64,000 nt of DNA from Luteimicrobium subarcticum (lineage in GTDB: Bacteria; Actinomycetota; Actinomycetes; Actinomycetales; Cellulomonadaceae), in the NCBI RefSeq assembly GCF_002798015.1, contig NZ_PGTZ01000006.1, positions 682,001-746,000 of the forward strand. The letters are read 5' to 3'. Position 1 is the stretch's first letter. Each line of letters starts with the position of its first letter. The position numbers and the translations under genes were made by a program. Positions 1 through 18,538 of the stretch are shown here, piece by piece. The notes below the pieces were generated by a model. That model did not search any database, was not told the DNA's origin, and saw only the letters and a program-made list of their open reading frames with translations.

Positions 1-312
1 GCCGTGGCACGCAACACCCGGCGATCCGGGGCCGTGATGTGTGGATCTGACTCGCCCCCACAGGCTGTGAAGCCGTGGGCTGCGACGTCGACCCGCAACG
101 TACGCTCGCCTGCGTCTGGAACGTGTGTTCCACCGGGGCTCGATCCGCGTCGCACAGAAGGCTGACGCCGAGAGACTCGGTCAGTTCAACACACTGTTCG
201 ACACATGAAGGAGCGCACCTATAACAGGCAACCCGTCTAGTCTGCCACAGATGGCGCCAGGGACCAAGTTCGGGTCGACGTGATCTCCCCCACCGCCCGC
301 CTCTCCGCGGCC
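1..312. other. Left-edge stretch with no supported gene
   Basis: No gene is supported here. A short open stretch on the plus strand ends at the TGA near 204-206, but it has mixed codon use, no clear start and no recognisable family motif. It could be the eroded tail of a gene. The 11-codon ATG frame that follows it has nothing to support it either. Confidence 0.4.
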
Positions 313-339
313 CGTCGCCTACGCAAGGTCGCTTCGCGT
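313..339. repeat. Left arm of 27-bp perfect inverted repeat
   Basis: This 27-bp arm (contains CTACGCAAGGTCGCTTCGCG) is the exact reverse complement of 1676-1702. The pair brackets the nuclease-like gene at 413-1534. The arm also begins a local 14-bp stem (331-344 with 366-379), so the repeat is both a long-range inverted repeat and part of a hairpin. No transposase is present. Confidence 0.85.
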
Positions 340-379
340 GCGCTCCGGCGCGCGCGAGGAGCCGAAGCGCACGCGAAGC
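331..379 (-). terminator. Hairpin just downstream of the nuclease-like gene
   Basis: A perfect 14-bp stem (331-344 with 366-379) with a 21-nt loop lies 34 bases after the stop of the minus-strand gene. It could end that transcript. It lacks a U-tract and shares sequence with the flanking inverted repeat, so it may instead be part of a repeat element. Confidence 0.4.
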
Positions 380-412
380 CGGGCCCGTCCGCCGGCGAAG
401 CCTGAGCGGGCC

Positions 413-1534
413 TCAGGCCACGCCACCACGCCGGCGCCCCGCGGGCCCCCGGCGCACCTCTCGGCGGCCGCTCGCCTCCGTCGGGACCGCGCGCGCCCCA
501 CGAAGCCCGGCCGCCGCCAGCAATCGCGCCAGACGCGTCCGGTCGGCAAGGTCGTCCCACCCCCAGCGCACCACCCGCCACCCCGCTCCGCGCAGCCGAT
601 CCTCACGTCGCTTCTCCGCCCAGACGACCTCGCCGGGATCCCAGCCGCCGAGGTACTCCTCGCGCAGGTACTTCGCCCGTCCGTCGAACTCCCCCACCAG
701 CGCGAGGTCCTCCCAGGCGAAGTCGACCCGGCCGGCCAGCCCGTCCGCGTCCCTGACCTCCACCTGGAGCTGCGGCCGCGGGAGACCCAGCTCGAGCATC
801 CGCGCCCGGCTGACCGACTCACCGACCGACCCGGAGCGTCCGTCCGCGTGCGCCAGGACGCGCTCAGCCCGCGCGCGTCCCAGGACAGCCGCATGACCGC
901 TCAGCACCCGCGCGAGACCGTCGTGACCGGCGAGGCCGACCCGCAACGCCCAGTCCGCCGACGCCAGGGCAGACGCGAACGAGTCCGTGAGCGCGAGGTC
1001 CACCACCGTGCGCTCAGCCCCGACGCAGCGGCCGGCGCTCCCGCGCGCGACGACCTCGAGCTCGCCGCCGAACGTGTGCTGCACCAGCTGAGACGTCGAC
1101 CGCCCGCCGCTCGCGGCCCCTGCGCAGACGTGCGCCACCTCGTCCCAGCCGTCGGTCCGGGGGACTCCCCATGCCACCGCGGCCGACTGGTGCGAGAGCA
1201 CCACGCCCGGGAACAGTGCGGTCGCCGCACACGCCCGCAGCGCGTGCCGCTCCTCCGCCGTCGCCGCCTCCCAGACCGTGGTCCCGACGTAGGCACCTCG
1301 GCGCACACGGACCAGCTCGCCAGCGGCGTGCGCGCGGACGAGGGTGCGCGGTGCCCCTCCCGTCGTTCCGGCGTCGCGGGTCAGGACGAGCTCGCGTGCG
1401 AGGCGTTCCACGCGCTCGAGCGCGTCAGCGGGGGCGTCGACCGACGGATGCCCTGGTGCAGGCGGCGGGCGGCGGGTCGCGTCGTACCGCGTGGGTCGTG
1501 CGTCGGACGGTCGCGTCGGGCGGCTGTGCGTCAT
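413..1534 (-). CDS. AbiEi-like / DUF559-type protein with Vsr-like nuclease domain
   Basis: Predicted 373-residue soluble protein. The N-terminal half resembles the winged-helix region of AbiEi-type proteins common in actinobacteria ([11 protein letters not shown], then [12 protein letters not shown], then ERTVVDLA). The C-terminal part has the signature of DUF559/Vsr-like PD-(D/E)xK folds: [35 protein letters not shown] and a trailing WDDL. The ATG at 1534 is chosen because homologues of this type have short N-termini; the frame stays open upstream to 1672. The last ~30 residues are Arg/Gly-rich low complexity. No AbiEii toxin lies beside it, so a toxin-antitoxin role is unsupported. Proteins of this type are usually orphans of unknown function. 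It is bracketed by a 27-bp inverted repeat. Confidence 0.75.
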   Translation of the reverse strand: MTHSRPTRPSDARPTRYDATRRPPPAPGHPSVDAPADALERVERLARELVLTRDAGTTGGAPRTLVRAHAAGELVRVRRGAYVGTTVWEAATAEERHALRACAATALFPGVVLSHQSAAVAWGVPRTDGWDEVAHVCAGAASGGRSTSQLVQHTFGGELEVVARGSAGRCVGAERTVVDLALTDSFASALASADWALRVGLAGHDGLARVLSGHAAVLGRARAERVLAHADGRSGSVGESVSRARMLELGLPRPQLQVEVRDADGLAGRVDFAWEDLALVGEFDGRAKYLREEYLGGWDPGEVVWAEKRREDRLRGAGWRVVRWGWDDLADRTRLARLLAAAGLRGARAVPTEASGRREVRRGPAGRRRGGVA

Positions 1535-1675
1535 GGGACGACCCTGCCCGGTTGCCACGGTGCGCTGCCGAGCGGGTGGGGGTCGCGGCCGCCGGCTGTG
1601 GCAACCGGCCGAGCGGCGCCGGCCCGTGCACGACGTGCTCGCGTGCGTTGCGGCGCTTCGCGTGCGCCGCACCGG

Positions 1676-1702
1676 ACGCGAAGCGACCTTGCGTAGGCGA
1701 CG
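1676..1702. repeat. Right arm of 27-bp perfect inverted repeat
   Basis: Exact reverse complement of 313-339, lying just upstream of the nuclease-like gene. A local stem (CGCTTCGCGT at 1654-1663 with ACGCGAAGCG at 1676-1685) mirrors the hairpin seen at the left arm. The two ends therefore share architecture as well as sequence. Confidence 0.85.
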
Positions 1703-1730
1703 GACGCCGGGGCGGGGGGTGGGGACGCCA

Positions 1731-1762
1731 AGGGCCCCGGCACCTTGCGGTGCCGGGGCCCT
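1731..1762 (-). terminator. Terminator of the str operon (after tuf)
   Basis: A perfect 14-bp GC-rich stem with a TTGC loop lies 47 bases after the tuf stop codon. It closes the rpsL-rpsG-fusA-tuf transcription unit. There is no strong U-run, as is usual for actinobacterial terminators. Confidence 0.75.
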
Positions 1763-1808
1763 CGTGAACCAGCGGGAGCTCCCGCGGTCAGACCTGGGTC
1801 AGGTCAGA

Positions 1809-3005
<1,197 letters not shown>

Positions 3006-3090
3006 TGGGGTCCTCCTGGGACTCGGGGTAGTTGCGCTGGCGCGCGTCGCTACAGGTTGGGGTGATTCTAAGGGGTCGACCTGTGGGGAC

Positions 3091-5193
<2,103 letters not shown>

Positions 5194-5282
5194 GTTGGTA
5201 TCCCCTTGTCGGTGGGAGGGAGGTCGAGCGCGCGCAGGTGTGGCGCCGTCGACCGGGGGTCACCCGGCCGACGGCGACGACA

Positions 5283-5753
5283 TCACCAGCGGTAGTGCGC
5301 GAAGGCCTTGTTGGACTCGGCCATCTTGTGCATGTCCTCGCGGCGCTTGACCGCGGCACCGAGGCCGTTCGAGGCGTCGAGGATCTCGTTGGTGAGACGC
5401 TCGGTCATCGTCTTCTCGCGGCGGGCGCGCGAGTAGTCGGTCAGCCAGCGCAGCGCGAGGGTGGTCGCACGGGCCGGACGGACCTCGATCGGGACCTGGT
5501 ACGTGGCACCACCGACGCGGCGGGACTTGACCTCGAGCGCGGGGCGCACGTTGTCGAGCGCGCGCTTGAGGACGACGACGGGGTCGCCCTCGGTCTTGGC
5601 GCGGACGCCCTCGAGGGCGCCGTAGACGATCGCCTCGGCGGTCGACTTCTTGCCGTCGCGGAGGACCTTGTTGACGAGCTGGGTGACGATCGGCGACCCG
5701 TAGACGGGGTCGACGACGAGCGGCCGCTTCGGAGCGGGACCCTTACGAGGCAT
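5283..5753 (-). CDS. rpsG: 30S ribosomal protein S7
   Basis: S7 is the primary 16S rRNA 3'-domain assembly protein and contacts E-site tRNA and mRNA. The product is 156 residues, the standard bacterial length, starting [10 protein letters not shown] and ending AHYRW. The motif GGATYQVP and the RREKTM loop are conserved. Its ATG overlaps the rpsL TGA by one base (TGATG), so the two are translationally coupled. In other bacteria S7 autoregulates the str mRNA; no such site could be confirmed here. Confidence 0.98.
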   Translation of the reverse strand: MPRKGPAPKRPLVVDPVYGSPIVTQLVNKVLRDGKKSTAEAIVYGALEGVRAKTEGDPVVVLKRALDNVRPALEVKSRRVGGATYQVPIEVRPARATTLALRWLTDYSRARREKTMTERLTNEILDASNGLGAAVKRREDMHKMAESNKAFAHYRW

Positions 5754-6127
5754 CAGGCCTTCTCCTTCTTCGCGCCGTAGCGGCTACGCGCCTGCTTGCG
5801 GTTCTTGACGCCCTGGGTGTCCAGCGCGCCACGGACGATCTTGTAACGCACACCGGGGAGGTCCTTCACACGACCGCCGCGCACGAGCACGATCGAGTGC
5901 TCCTGCAGGTTGTGGCCGACACCGGGGATGTACGCGGTGACCTCGAGGCCCGACGAGAGCTTGACGCGCGCGACCTTGCGGAGCGCGGAGTTCGGCTTCT
6001 TCGGGGTGGTGGTGTACACGCGGGTGCACACGCCGCGGCGCTGAGGGGAGCCCTTGAGGGCCGGCGTCTTGGACTTCGACGCCTTCGACGTCCGCCCCTT
6101 GCGGACGAGCTGCTGGATCGTAGGCAC
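5753..6127 (-). CDS. rpsL: 30S ribosomal protein S12
   Basis: S12 sits at the decoding centre and governs translational accuracy. The 124-residue product has the [19 protein letters not shown] segment (wild-type Lys at the site where streptomycin-resistance substitutions occur) and the [11 protein letters not shown] loop. Neither classical resistance residue is altered. The GTG start at 6127 gives the canonical [13 protein letters not shown]-terminus; the frame is open upstream but that extension is not S12-like. It is the first gene of the str operon, with a leader of about 270 nt. Confidence 0.98.
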   Translation of the reverse strand: MPTIQQLVRKGRTSKASKSKTPALKGSPQRRGVCTRVYTTTPKKPNSALRKVARVKLSSGLEVTAYIPGVGHNLQEHSIVLVRGGRVKDLPGVRYKIVRGALDTQGVKNRKQARSRYGAKKEKA

Positions 6128-6400
6128 TACGTCTCCGTGTCTTCTCGAGCTGCACGAGACGCGAGCCGCCTCGACAGTAGGTACATGTCTTTGGGCACCG
6201 GCAGCAAGAGGCGCCAGCAGTGCACGAGGCACTGCTACAGCCACTTCCCACCGGCCCGATGGTCCGCTCTCCGATGACCCGGAGGTCTCGGTGCGGATCG
6301 CCCGCGCGCTCACATCAGGACCAGAACTGACAGTGGCACACGCTCCACCGCAAGGGCAGGGAGATCGGTGCATCAGAACGGCCCGACGGCGCGGGCAACA
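6128..6400 (-). other. Untranslated leader of the str operon
   Basis: About 270 bases separate the predicted transcription start from rpsL. No convincing small gene is seen. A clean 8-bp stem (6216-6223 with 6229-6236, AGCAGTGC/GCACTGCT) lies in the middle and could be a regulatory or stabilising hairpin. Confidence 0.5.
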
Positions 6401-6407
6401 GTTGTCT

Positions 6408-6436
6408 ATCGTACTCGGCGCATCAAGCGCCGTCAA
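6408..6436 (-). promoter_or_regulatory. Promoter of the rpsL-rpsG-fusA-tuf operon
   Basis: On the minus strand, TTGACG (6431-6436) and TACGAT (6408-6413) are separated by exactly 17 bp. This is close to the housekeeping sigma consensus. It sits just after the rpoC terminator and points toward rpsL. Confidence 0.75.
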
Positions 6437-6443
6437 AGACGCC

Positions 6444-6486
6444 GACGGCCGGCCCCGCACGCACGGGGCGTGCAGGACCGGCCGTC
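6444..6486 (-). terminator. Terminator after rpoC
   Basis: A GC-rich hairpin with outer arms GACGGCCGG/CCGGCCGTC and further internal pairing lies 33 bases after the rpoC stop and immediately before the str promoter. It separates the rpoBC unit from the str operon. Confidence 0.65.
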
Positions 6487-6518
6487 CTGGGATCTGACGA
6501 GCCGGAGCCCGTGGACGA

Positions 6519-10388
<3,870 letters not shown>

Positions 10389-10528
10389 AGTGTCCTACTT
10401 CCTTCGTCTCACCGGTCCCGTCCGGTCGTTGCCGGTCCGGGTCGTCGGTGCAGGGAATGTCGTGAAGGTGGTTGGTGGCGGTCGGGCCGGTCGTCAGGGA
10501 CGGCCGACCCGACCGCGCGTGGAGACCG

Positions 10529-14038
<3,510 letters not shown>

Positions 14039-14186
14039 GAGGGGTCCTTCCCTGCAGATCGAAAGAACGCTGCACTGCCGGACCGGGCACGATCACCGCC
14101 GCCAGGACCACAACGTGACGCGCACGTACGTCACCGTGAGGTCGTGGGGTATCTGAGATCGGGGGCACAGGACAGCGCAAAGCGTT

Positions 14187-14215
14187 AGCCTACCCGAAAC
14201 CTGGCCTCGGGTCCA
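14187..14215 (-). promoter_or_regulatory. Candidate rpoB promoter
   Basis: On the minus strand, TGGACC (14210-14215) and TAGGCT (14187-14192) are 17 bp apart. The -10 fits the actinobacterial TANNNT pattern and the -35 is weak. It would give a leader of roughly 140 nt before the rpoB TTG. Confidence 0.45.
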
Positions 14216-14531
14216 GTCCCCCTCTGCGGGCCACGACAGGTCGCGCCCCATCACCGCGCGGCACCGTCCTCGGGCCCCGCGATCACTTCGCCGACCACGT
14301 CGTCGACGTCCTGCTGGGACCCGCGTTCCCGCACGTCCCTGCGCGACTCCCGGACCAGGTGCGCATCGTCGCTGTCCTGCGCGCTGCGCCACCACGAGTC
14401 CGCGTCCTCGTCGCGCAGACATGGTGGCACACGGGGTCGCCCTTCGTGAAGTCGTGCACCCCGTACGGCTCCTCGCGCAGCGCCGCCCGGGTGGTGGCGC
14501 TATGCTCCCGCGACCCTGTCGCAGAGACGAC
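14216..14531. other. rplL-rpoB intergenic stretch without a gene
   Basis: About 300 bases between the rplL terminator and the candidate rpoB promoter. Reading frames on both strands lack ribosome-binding sites and coding-type codon use. I see no RNA motif or repeat. Confidence 0.5.
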
Positions 14532-14561
14532 GAGGCCCCCACCCAGAAGGGTGGGGGCCTC
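14532..14561 (-). terminator. Hairpin between rplL and rpoB
   Basis: A perfect 13-bp stem (GAGGCCCCCACCC / GGGTGGGGGCCTC) with a 4-nt AGAA loop lies 64 bases after the rplL stop. It may end, or only attenuate, transcription into rpoBC. Confidence 0.75.
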
Positions 14562-14625
14562 GCACGGTGATCACGCCGGTGATCCCGGCCGCGGCCCGAC
14601 TCGCGTCAGGCGACGACCGGAAGGA

Positions 14626-15012
14626 TCACTTGACCGTGACGGTGGCGCCGGCGCCCTCGAGGGCAGCCTTGGCCTTGTCAGCGGCCTCCTTGGTGGCGTT
14701 CTCGAGAACCGGCTTGGGGGCGCCGTCGACGAGGTCCTTGGCCTCCTTGAGACCGAGGTTCGTGAGCGCGCGCACCTCCTTGATGACCTGGATCTTCTTC
14801 TCGCCGGCAGCCTCGAGGATGACGTCGAACTCCGTCTTCTCCTCCTCGGCCTCAGCAGCAGCACCCGCGGCGGGGGCGGCGACGGCAACGGCGGCCGGAG
14901 CGGCAGCGGTGACCTCGAAGGTCTCCTCGAAGGCCTTCACGAACTCGTTGAGCTCGATGAGCGTGAGCTCCTTGAAAGCGTCGATGAGCTCGTCGGTGGT
15001 GAGCTTCGCCAT
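14626..15012 (-). CDS. rplL: 50S ribosomal protein L7/L12
   Basis: L7/L12 forms the mobile stalk that recruits translational GTPases such as EF-G and EF-Tu. The 128-residue product has the N-terminal dimerisation domain ([20 protein letters not shown]), an Ala-rich hinge around residues 36-56, and the C-terminal domain with [11 protein letters not shown] and [14 protein letters not shown]. The ATG at 15012 is the canonical start. It lies 97 bp downstream of rplJ, whose product anchors it on the ribosome. Confidence 0.98.
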   Translation of the reverse strand: MAKLTTDELIDAFKELTLIELNEFVKAFEETFEVTAAAPAAVAVAAPAAGAAAEAEEEKTEFDVILEAAGEKKIQVIKEVRALTNLGLKEAKDLVDGAPKPVLENATKEAADKAKAALEGAGATVTVK

Positions 15013-15109
15013 GATGGCGTTCCTTTCGATCTGGGCGCCCTGAACGGTTCCGGGCTCGCGGCCCGGGACTCCGTCAGGAGCAGGGGTTGTGATGGTCGGC
15101 GCACCGCGG

Positions 15110-15640
15110 TCAGGCGGCAGCGCCCTCCGAGTCCTGCTTCTGACGCAGGGCATCGATGACGCGAGCAGCCTCGGCGGGCTTCGCGGTGAAGACGTACGCA
15201 GCCTGGAACAGCTTCGCCTTCATCGCCCCGGCCGCCTTGGCCAGCAGGATCTCGCGGGACTCGAGGTCCGCGAGCTTCGTGACCTCGTCGCTCGTCAGGG
15301 GGCGTCCGTCGAGGACACCGCCCTTGATGACCAGCGCGGGGTTCGCCTTGGCAAAGTCACGCAGACCCTTGGCCGCCTCGACCGGGTCACCGGTCACGAA
15401 GGCGATCGCCGACGGACCAGCGAGGTCGGCGTCGGCGATGTCGACCCCGGCCTCCTTGGCCGCGATGGCGGTCAGCGTGTTCTTCACCACGGCGTAGGTT
15501 GCGTTGCCGCTGAGCGACCGACGCAGCGTCTTGAGCTGCGCGACGGTGAGCCCGCGGTACTCGGTCAGCACGGCTGCGTTCGACTCACGGAACGCGTCCG
15601 TGAGCTCTGCAACTGCGGCTGCCTTGTCCGGCCTCGCCAT
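15110..15640 (-). CDS. rplJ: 50S ribosomal protein L10
   Basis: L10 is the scaffold of the ribosomal stalk; its C-terminal helix binds L7/L12 dimers. The product is 176 residues starting [20 protein letters not shown], with the conserved [17 protein letters not shown] segment. The ATG at 15640 has a GGAAGGA site. The frame is open upstream, but that part is not L10-like. It is preceded by a 230-nt leader with a hairpin, consistent with the autoregulated L10 leaders known in other bacteria. Confidence 0.97.
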   Translation of the reverse strand: MARPDKAAAVAELTDAFRESNAAVLTEYRGLTVAQLKTLRRSLSGNATYAVVKNTLTAIAAKEAGVDIADADLAGPSAIAFVTGDPVEAAKGLRDFAKANPALVIKGGVLDGRPLTSDEVTKLADLESREILLAKAAGAMKAKLFQAAYVFTAKPAEAARVIDALRQKQDSEGAAA

Positions 15641-15699
15641 GGCAATCCTTCCGATGGTGGTGCCGCAGGCGCCGTGCCGAGACCCCGGGAAACGAGAAG

Positions 15700-15720
15700 A
15701 GCCCCGCACAGGGCGGGGCT
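15700..15720 (-). promoter_or_regulatory. Hairpin in the rplJ leader
   Basis: An 8-bp stem AGCCCCGC/GCGGGGCT lies 60 bases upstream of the rplJ start inside the predicted leader and is followed on the minus strand by a short pyrimidine run. It may be the attenuator part of an L10-type leader. It could also be a weak terminator for readthrough from the CHAT gene. Confidence 0.45.
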
Positions 15721-15872
15721 CGTGATCACACGCACATCGGTGAGGACGTCTCGTGTCGAGGCTCGCACCTGCGCCGGCCCCCGTTCGATGACGGGACTTC
15801 GGTGACGACTGCCGATCCCCGCGAACGGGTTCCGGGCAGGCGTCGACGACCTGCGGTCTTGGGTACCCGACC

Positions 15873-15901
15873 ACTGTACGTCATCGCGGCGGCACGACCA
15901 A
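15873..15901 (-). promoter_or_regulatory. Promoter of rplJ-rplL
   Basis: On the minus strand, TTGGTC (15896-15901) and TACAGT (15873-15878) are exactly 17 bp apart. The promoter lies between the stop of the CHAT gene at 15927 and the rplJ leader, so rplJL need not depend on the upstream cassette. Confidence 0.65.
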
Positions 15902-15926
15902 AACGCGCCCTGCGGTGGCTGACCCG

Positions 15927-18521
15927 TCACGCCGCCAGACCGGGCAGCGACGCGAAGCACACCAGCGGCACGGGCTCCTCGACGTCCTCGAGCGCCCGGG
16001 CGAGCGCCTCCTCCGGCTCGGCGCCGTCGCGCAGACGCTGGTGGAAGCGCGGCATGACCTCCGCCGCGACCTCGTCGGACAGTGGTGCGACAGATGCCAC
16101 GACCGCGCGAGCACCCAGGCGCAGGAGCACCGACGTGAGCCCGAGCACCTCCCCCGCCAGACCTGGCGTCGCACCGCCCACCTCGCACGCCGACAGGACG
16201 ACGACCGACTGCGGGAGCCGGAGGCCGTCGAGCTCGTGGGCGAACAGAGGCCCGTCCGCGAGGCCGACCTGTGCGAACAACGGGTTGTCGGCGTCGTGCC
16301 GCCCGTGCGCAGCGAGGTGCACGACGTCGTGGTCGCCGAGCGCGTCGCGCACCGCGGACGCCGTCGCCGCGCCCGCGACCCAGGCCGCGCCCCCCGGCCA
16401 GACGGTCGCGACCGCACGCACCTCGTCGGCAGCCCGCGGCACGCCAGGACCAGCCGCCGCCACCACCCTCGCGTCGACGGCGCCCGACCCGACAGCGCGC
16501 CCTCGCGCCACATAGGAGTTGACCGCAGTCGGCAGGCCGCGACGGGACGGGAGCGACGACCAGGGAAGGCCGATCAGCGGGTCACGGGCCGCCACGTACA
16601 GCGCCCCCTCCGCGCGCAACGGCCGGACCAGCAGGTCGTCGAGGTGCCGCAAGCCCGACCCGAGAGAAGCCACCGCGACGCGGTGCAGCGCCGGCGGGAT
16701 CAGGTCGTTCGACACGATCTGCAGGTCGGCGCGGACGCGGCGGATCCGCTCCGCGACGTCCGCGGCGTCGGCGAGGTCGACGAGCGTCATGCCCTGCGCG
16801 CCGGCCCGGACGGCGACGACACGCCCCTGGATCACGGCGAACGAGGCGACGACGGCGCCGTCGGACTGCTCCACGAGTCGCCCGAGCACCTCCCGAGCGT
16901 GCACCGGACGCTGCACCGACGCGTCGCCCGGGCGTTGCCACGATCGCTCCCGCAGCTGGTGCTGGGTGTCCTTCGCGCGCTTCCGCAGCATCGCAGCCTC
17001 CCGTGCGGCCGCGGGGTCGGTGTCGACCGGGAGGTCACGGGCCCGTGCGAGGAGCGCCCGCGCGGTCGACAGCAGCTCCGCGGCGACCGGGTCGTCGGGC
17101 GGGGTGACGCGAGCGGCACCGGCGAACGCGGCCCGGCCACGCTCCAGCGCGTCGAAGAGTGAGGCGGGGCGCCGCGTCCGCGCCGCCGCGTCCACGTCCG
17201 CCCAGTTCAGCCCCAGACCATGGACCGACGCGGCAGTGAGCGACTCCACGGAGCCCAGCCGGGTGCGGTGCGCAGCCAGGACGCCGAACCCGTGCCGTAC
17301 GGCGCGCAGGCCGGCAGGCCGGTCTCCTGCGGCGAAGGCGAGCTCGGCGGCCACGACGCATCGCTGTACCCGCAGGCTCAATGGTGCACCGTGCAGTCGA
17401 GCGGGTACCTCGTCGAGCACTGCGCGAGCTGCGTCGAGCTCCGCCGCGGAGACGAGCCACTGGATCGCGATGAGCCGGGCCTCGACTGCCGGCTCACGGC
17501 CGAGCACCGCACCCGTCGACGCACCCCGGTCCGCGACGTCGAGCGCCGCCGCGGCACGTCGACGGCAGACCGCAGGGCTCGGCGTCCCCTCGACCCGGGC
17601 GCGCGCTACCTCGACCTCGAGCTCGAGGGCCCGGGCCGTGACTGCCCACGACGCGTGACCACCGTCCTCGAAGTGGCGCCGCGCGAGCGCCCCCCATCGC
17701 TTGGCGTCAGCGAAGCGGCGCAGTCCGAGGAACGTCCGGGCGCGGAAGTACTCCGCCTCCGCGAGATCGAGACGGAAGCCGGCGCGCTGCAGCTGCGGGA
17801 TCGCCTCCGCGAGCGCCGCGTCCGCCTCGGTCCACAGTCCGGCCTCGACGAGGACCTCCGCCTTGCCGAGGAGAGGGATGCCGTCGTCCTGGTCGGGCGC
17901 GTGCTGGTAGGACCGGTCCATGTCGGCGAGAGCACCCGGCAGATCGCCGAGGAGACTCTTGGCATAGCCGACGTTGTGATCGGCGAACGCGACGTAGTAG
18001 GGATGCCCCAACTTCCTGGCGTGCTCCTGCGCACCGAGATAGTCACGGAGCCCGACGTTCACGTCACCAAGATCGATCGATGCCGAGCCGCGGTTGATGA
18101 GAGTGATGGCCATGTCGCGGTGGTTCGTCCTCGGCAAGCCGCTCAGTGCCGAGGTGAACATCCGGTGCGCGAGCGTCGGTGAGCCTGTTCGGAGAAAGAT
18201 GAGCCCACGCTGACCGTCGACCACGGCCGCCAGCTCGCGGTCACCGAGCAGCGCCGCATGTGCGGCGGCCTGCTCGAGATCGCCTCCCGCATCGCCCTCC
18301 CCGGGAATGGCGTCGACCGCGGTCGATCGTGTGACGAGCGCCCGCACGAGGAGCCGACGCAAGCCGTCGGCGTGTGAGGACTCCCCGGTGACGGCTTCCG
18401 TCAGCTCGCCGACGAGAGGAACCAGGATGTCGAGCGCAGCGGCATGCTGAGCGCGGACGCAGAGCTCACGGGCGCGTTCGAGGCGGTCGGTGTAGCGTGC
18501 CGCGTCATCGTGCTGCGTCAC
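15927..18521 (-). CDS. TPR-CHAT caspase-like protease
   Basis: Predicted 864-residue cytoplasmic protein with no signal peptide or membrane segment. The first ~550 residues are alpha-helical TPR-like repeats suited to binding a protein partner. The C-terminal ~290 residues form a CHAT domain, a caspase-fold cysteine peptidase. The dyad is His739 in VVHLAAHGRH and Cys779 in VVVLSACEVGG, both present, followed by the family-typical GLTSVLLRLGARAVVASV. It is the last gene of a four-gene cassette and starts 17 bp after the stop of a subtilisin-like protease. Bacterial CHAT proteins often act in conflict or cell-death pathways. The substrate here is unknown, and the neighbouring protease or the 160-residue protein are the obvious candidates. 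Confidence 0.88.
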   Translation of the reverse strand: MTQHDDAARYTDRLERARELCVRAQHAAALDILVPLVGELTEAVTGESSHADGLRRLLVRALVTRSTAVDAIPGEGDAGGDLEQAAAHAALLGDRELAAVVDGQRGLIFLRTGSPTLAHRMFTSALSGLPRTNHRDMAITLINRGSASIDLGDVNVGLRDYLGAQEHARKLGHPYYVAFADHNVGYAKSLLGDLPGALADMDRSYQHAPDQDDGIPLLGKAEVLVEAGLWTEADAALAEAIPQLQRAGFRLDLAEAEYFRARTFLGLRRFADAKRWGALARRHFEDGGHASWAVTARALELEVEVARARVEGTPSPAVCRRRAAAALDVADRGASTGAVLGREPAVEARLIAIQWLVSAAELDAARAVLDEVPARLHGAPLSLRVQRCVVAAELAFAAGDRPAGLRAVRHGFGVLAAHRTRLGSVESLTAASVHGLGLNWADVDAAARTRRPASLFDALERGRAAFAGAARVTPPDDPVAAELLSTARALLARARDLPVDTDPAAAREAAMLRKRAKDTQHQLRERSWQRPGDASVQRPVHAREVLGRLVEQSDGAVVASFAVIQGRVVAVRAGAQGMTLVDLADAADVAERIRRVRADLQIVSNDLIPPALHRVAVASLGSGLRHLDDLLVRPLRAEGALYVAARDPLIGLPWSSLPSRRGLPTAVNSYVARGRAVGSGAVDARVVAAAGPGVPRAADEVRAVATVWPGGAAWVAGAATASAVRDALGDHDVVHLAAHGRHDADNPLFAQVGLADGPLFAHELDGLRLPQSVVVLSACEVGGATPGLAGEVLGLTSVLLRLGARAVVASVAPLSDEVAAEVMPRFHQRLRDGAEPEEALARALEDVEEPVPLVCFASLPGLAA

Positions 18522-18538
18522 ACCGACCGCCTCTCATG

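Noticed and set aside
206-240. Eleven-codon ATG frame near the left edge
   Set aside because: No Cys or regulatory codon run, no ribosome-binding site of note, and no operon on the plus strand behind it.
413-1534. A complete AbiEi/AbiEii toxin-antitoxin pair
   Set aside because: Only the AbiEi-like protein is present. No nucleotidyltransferase toxin gene is next to it.
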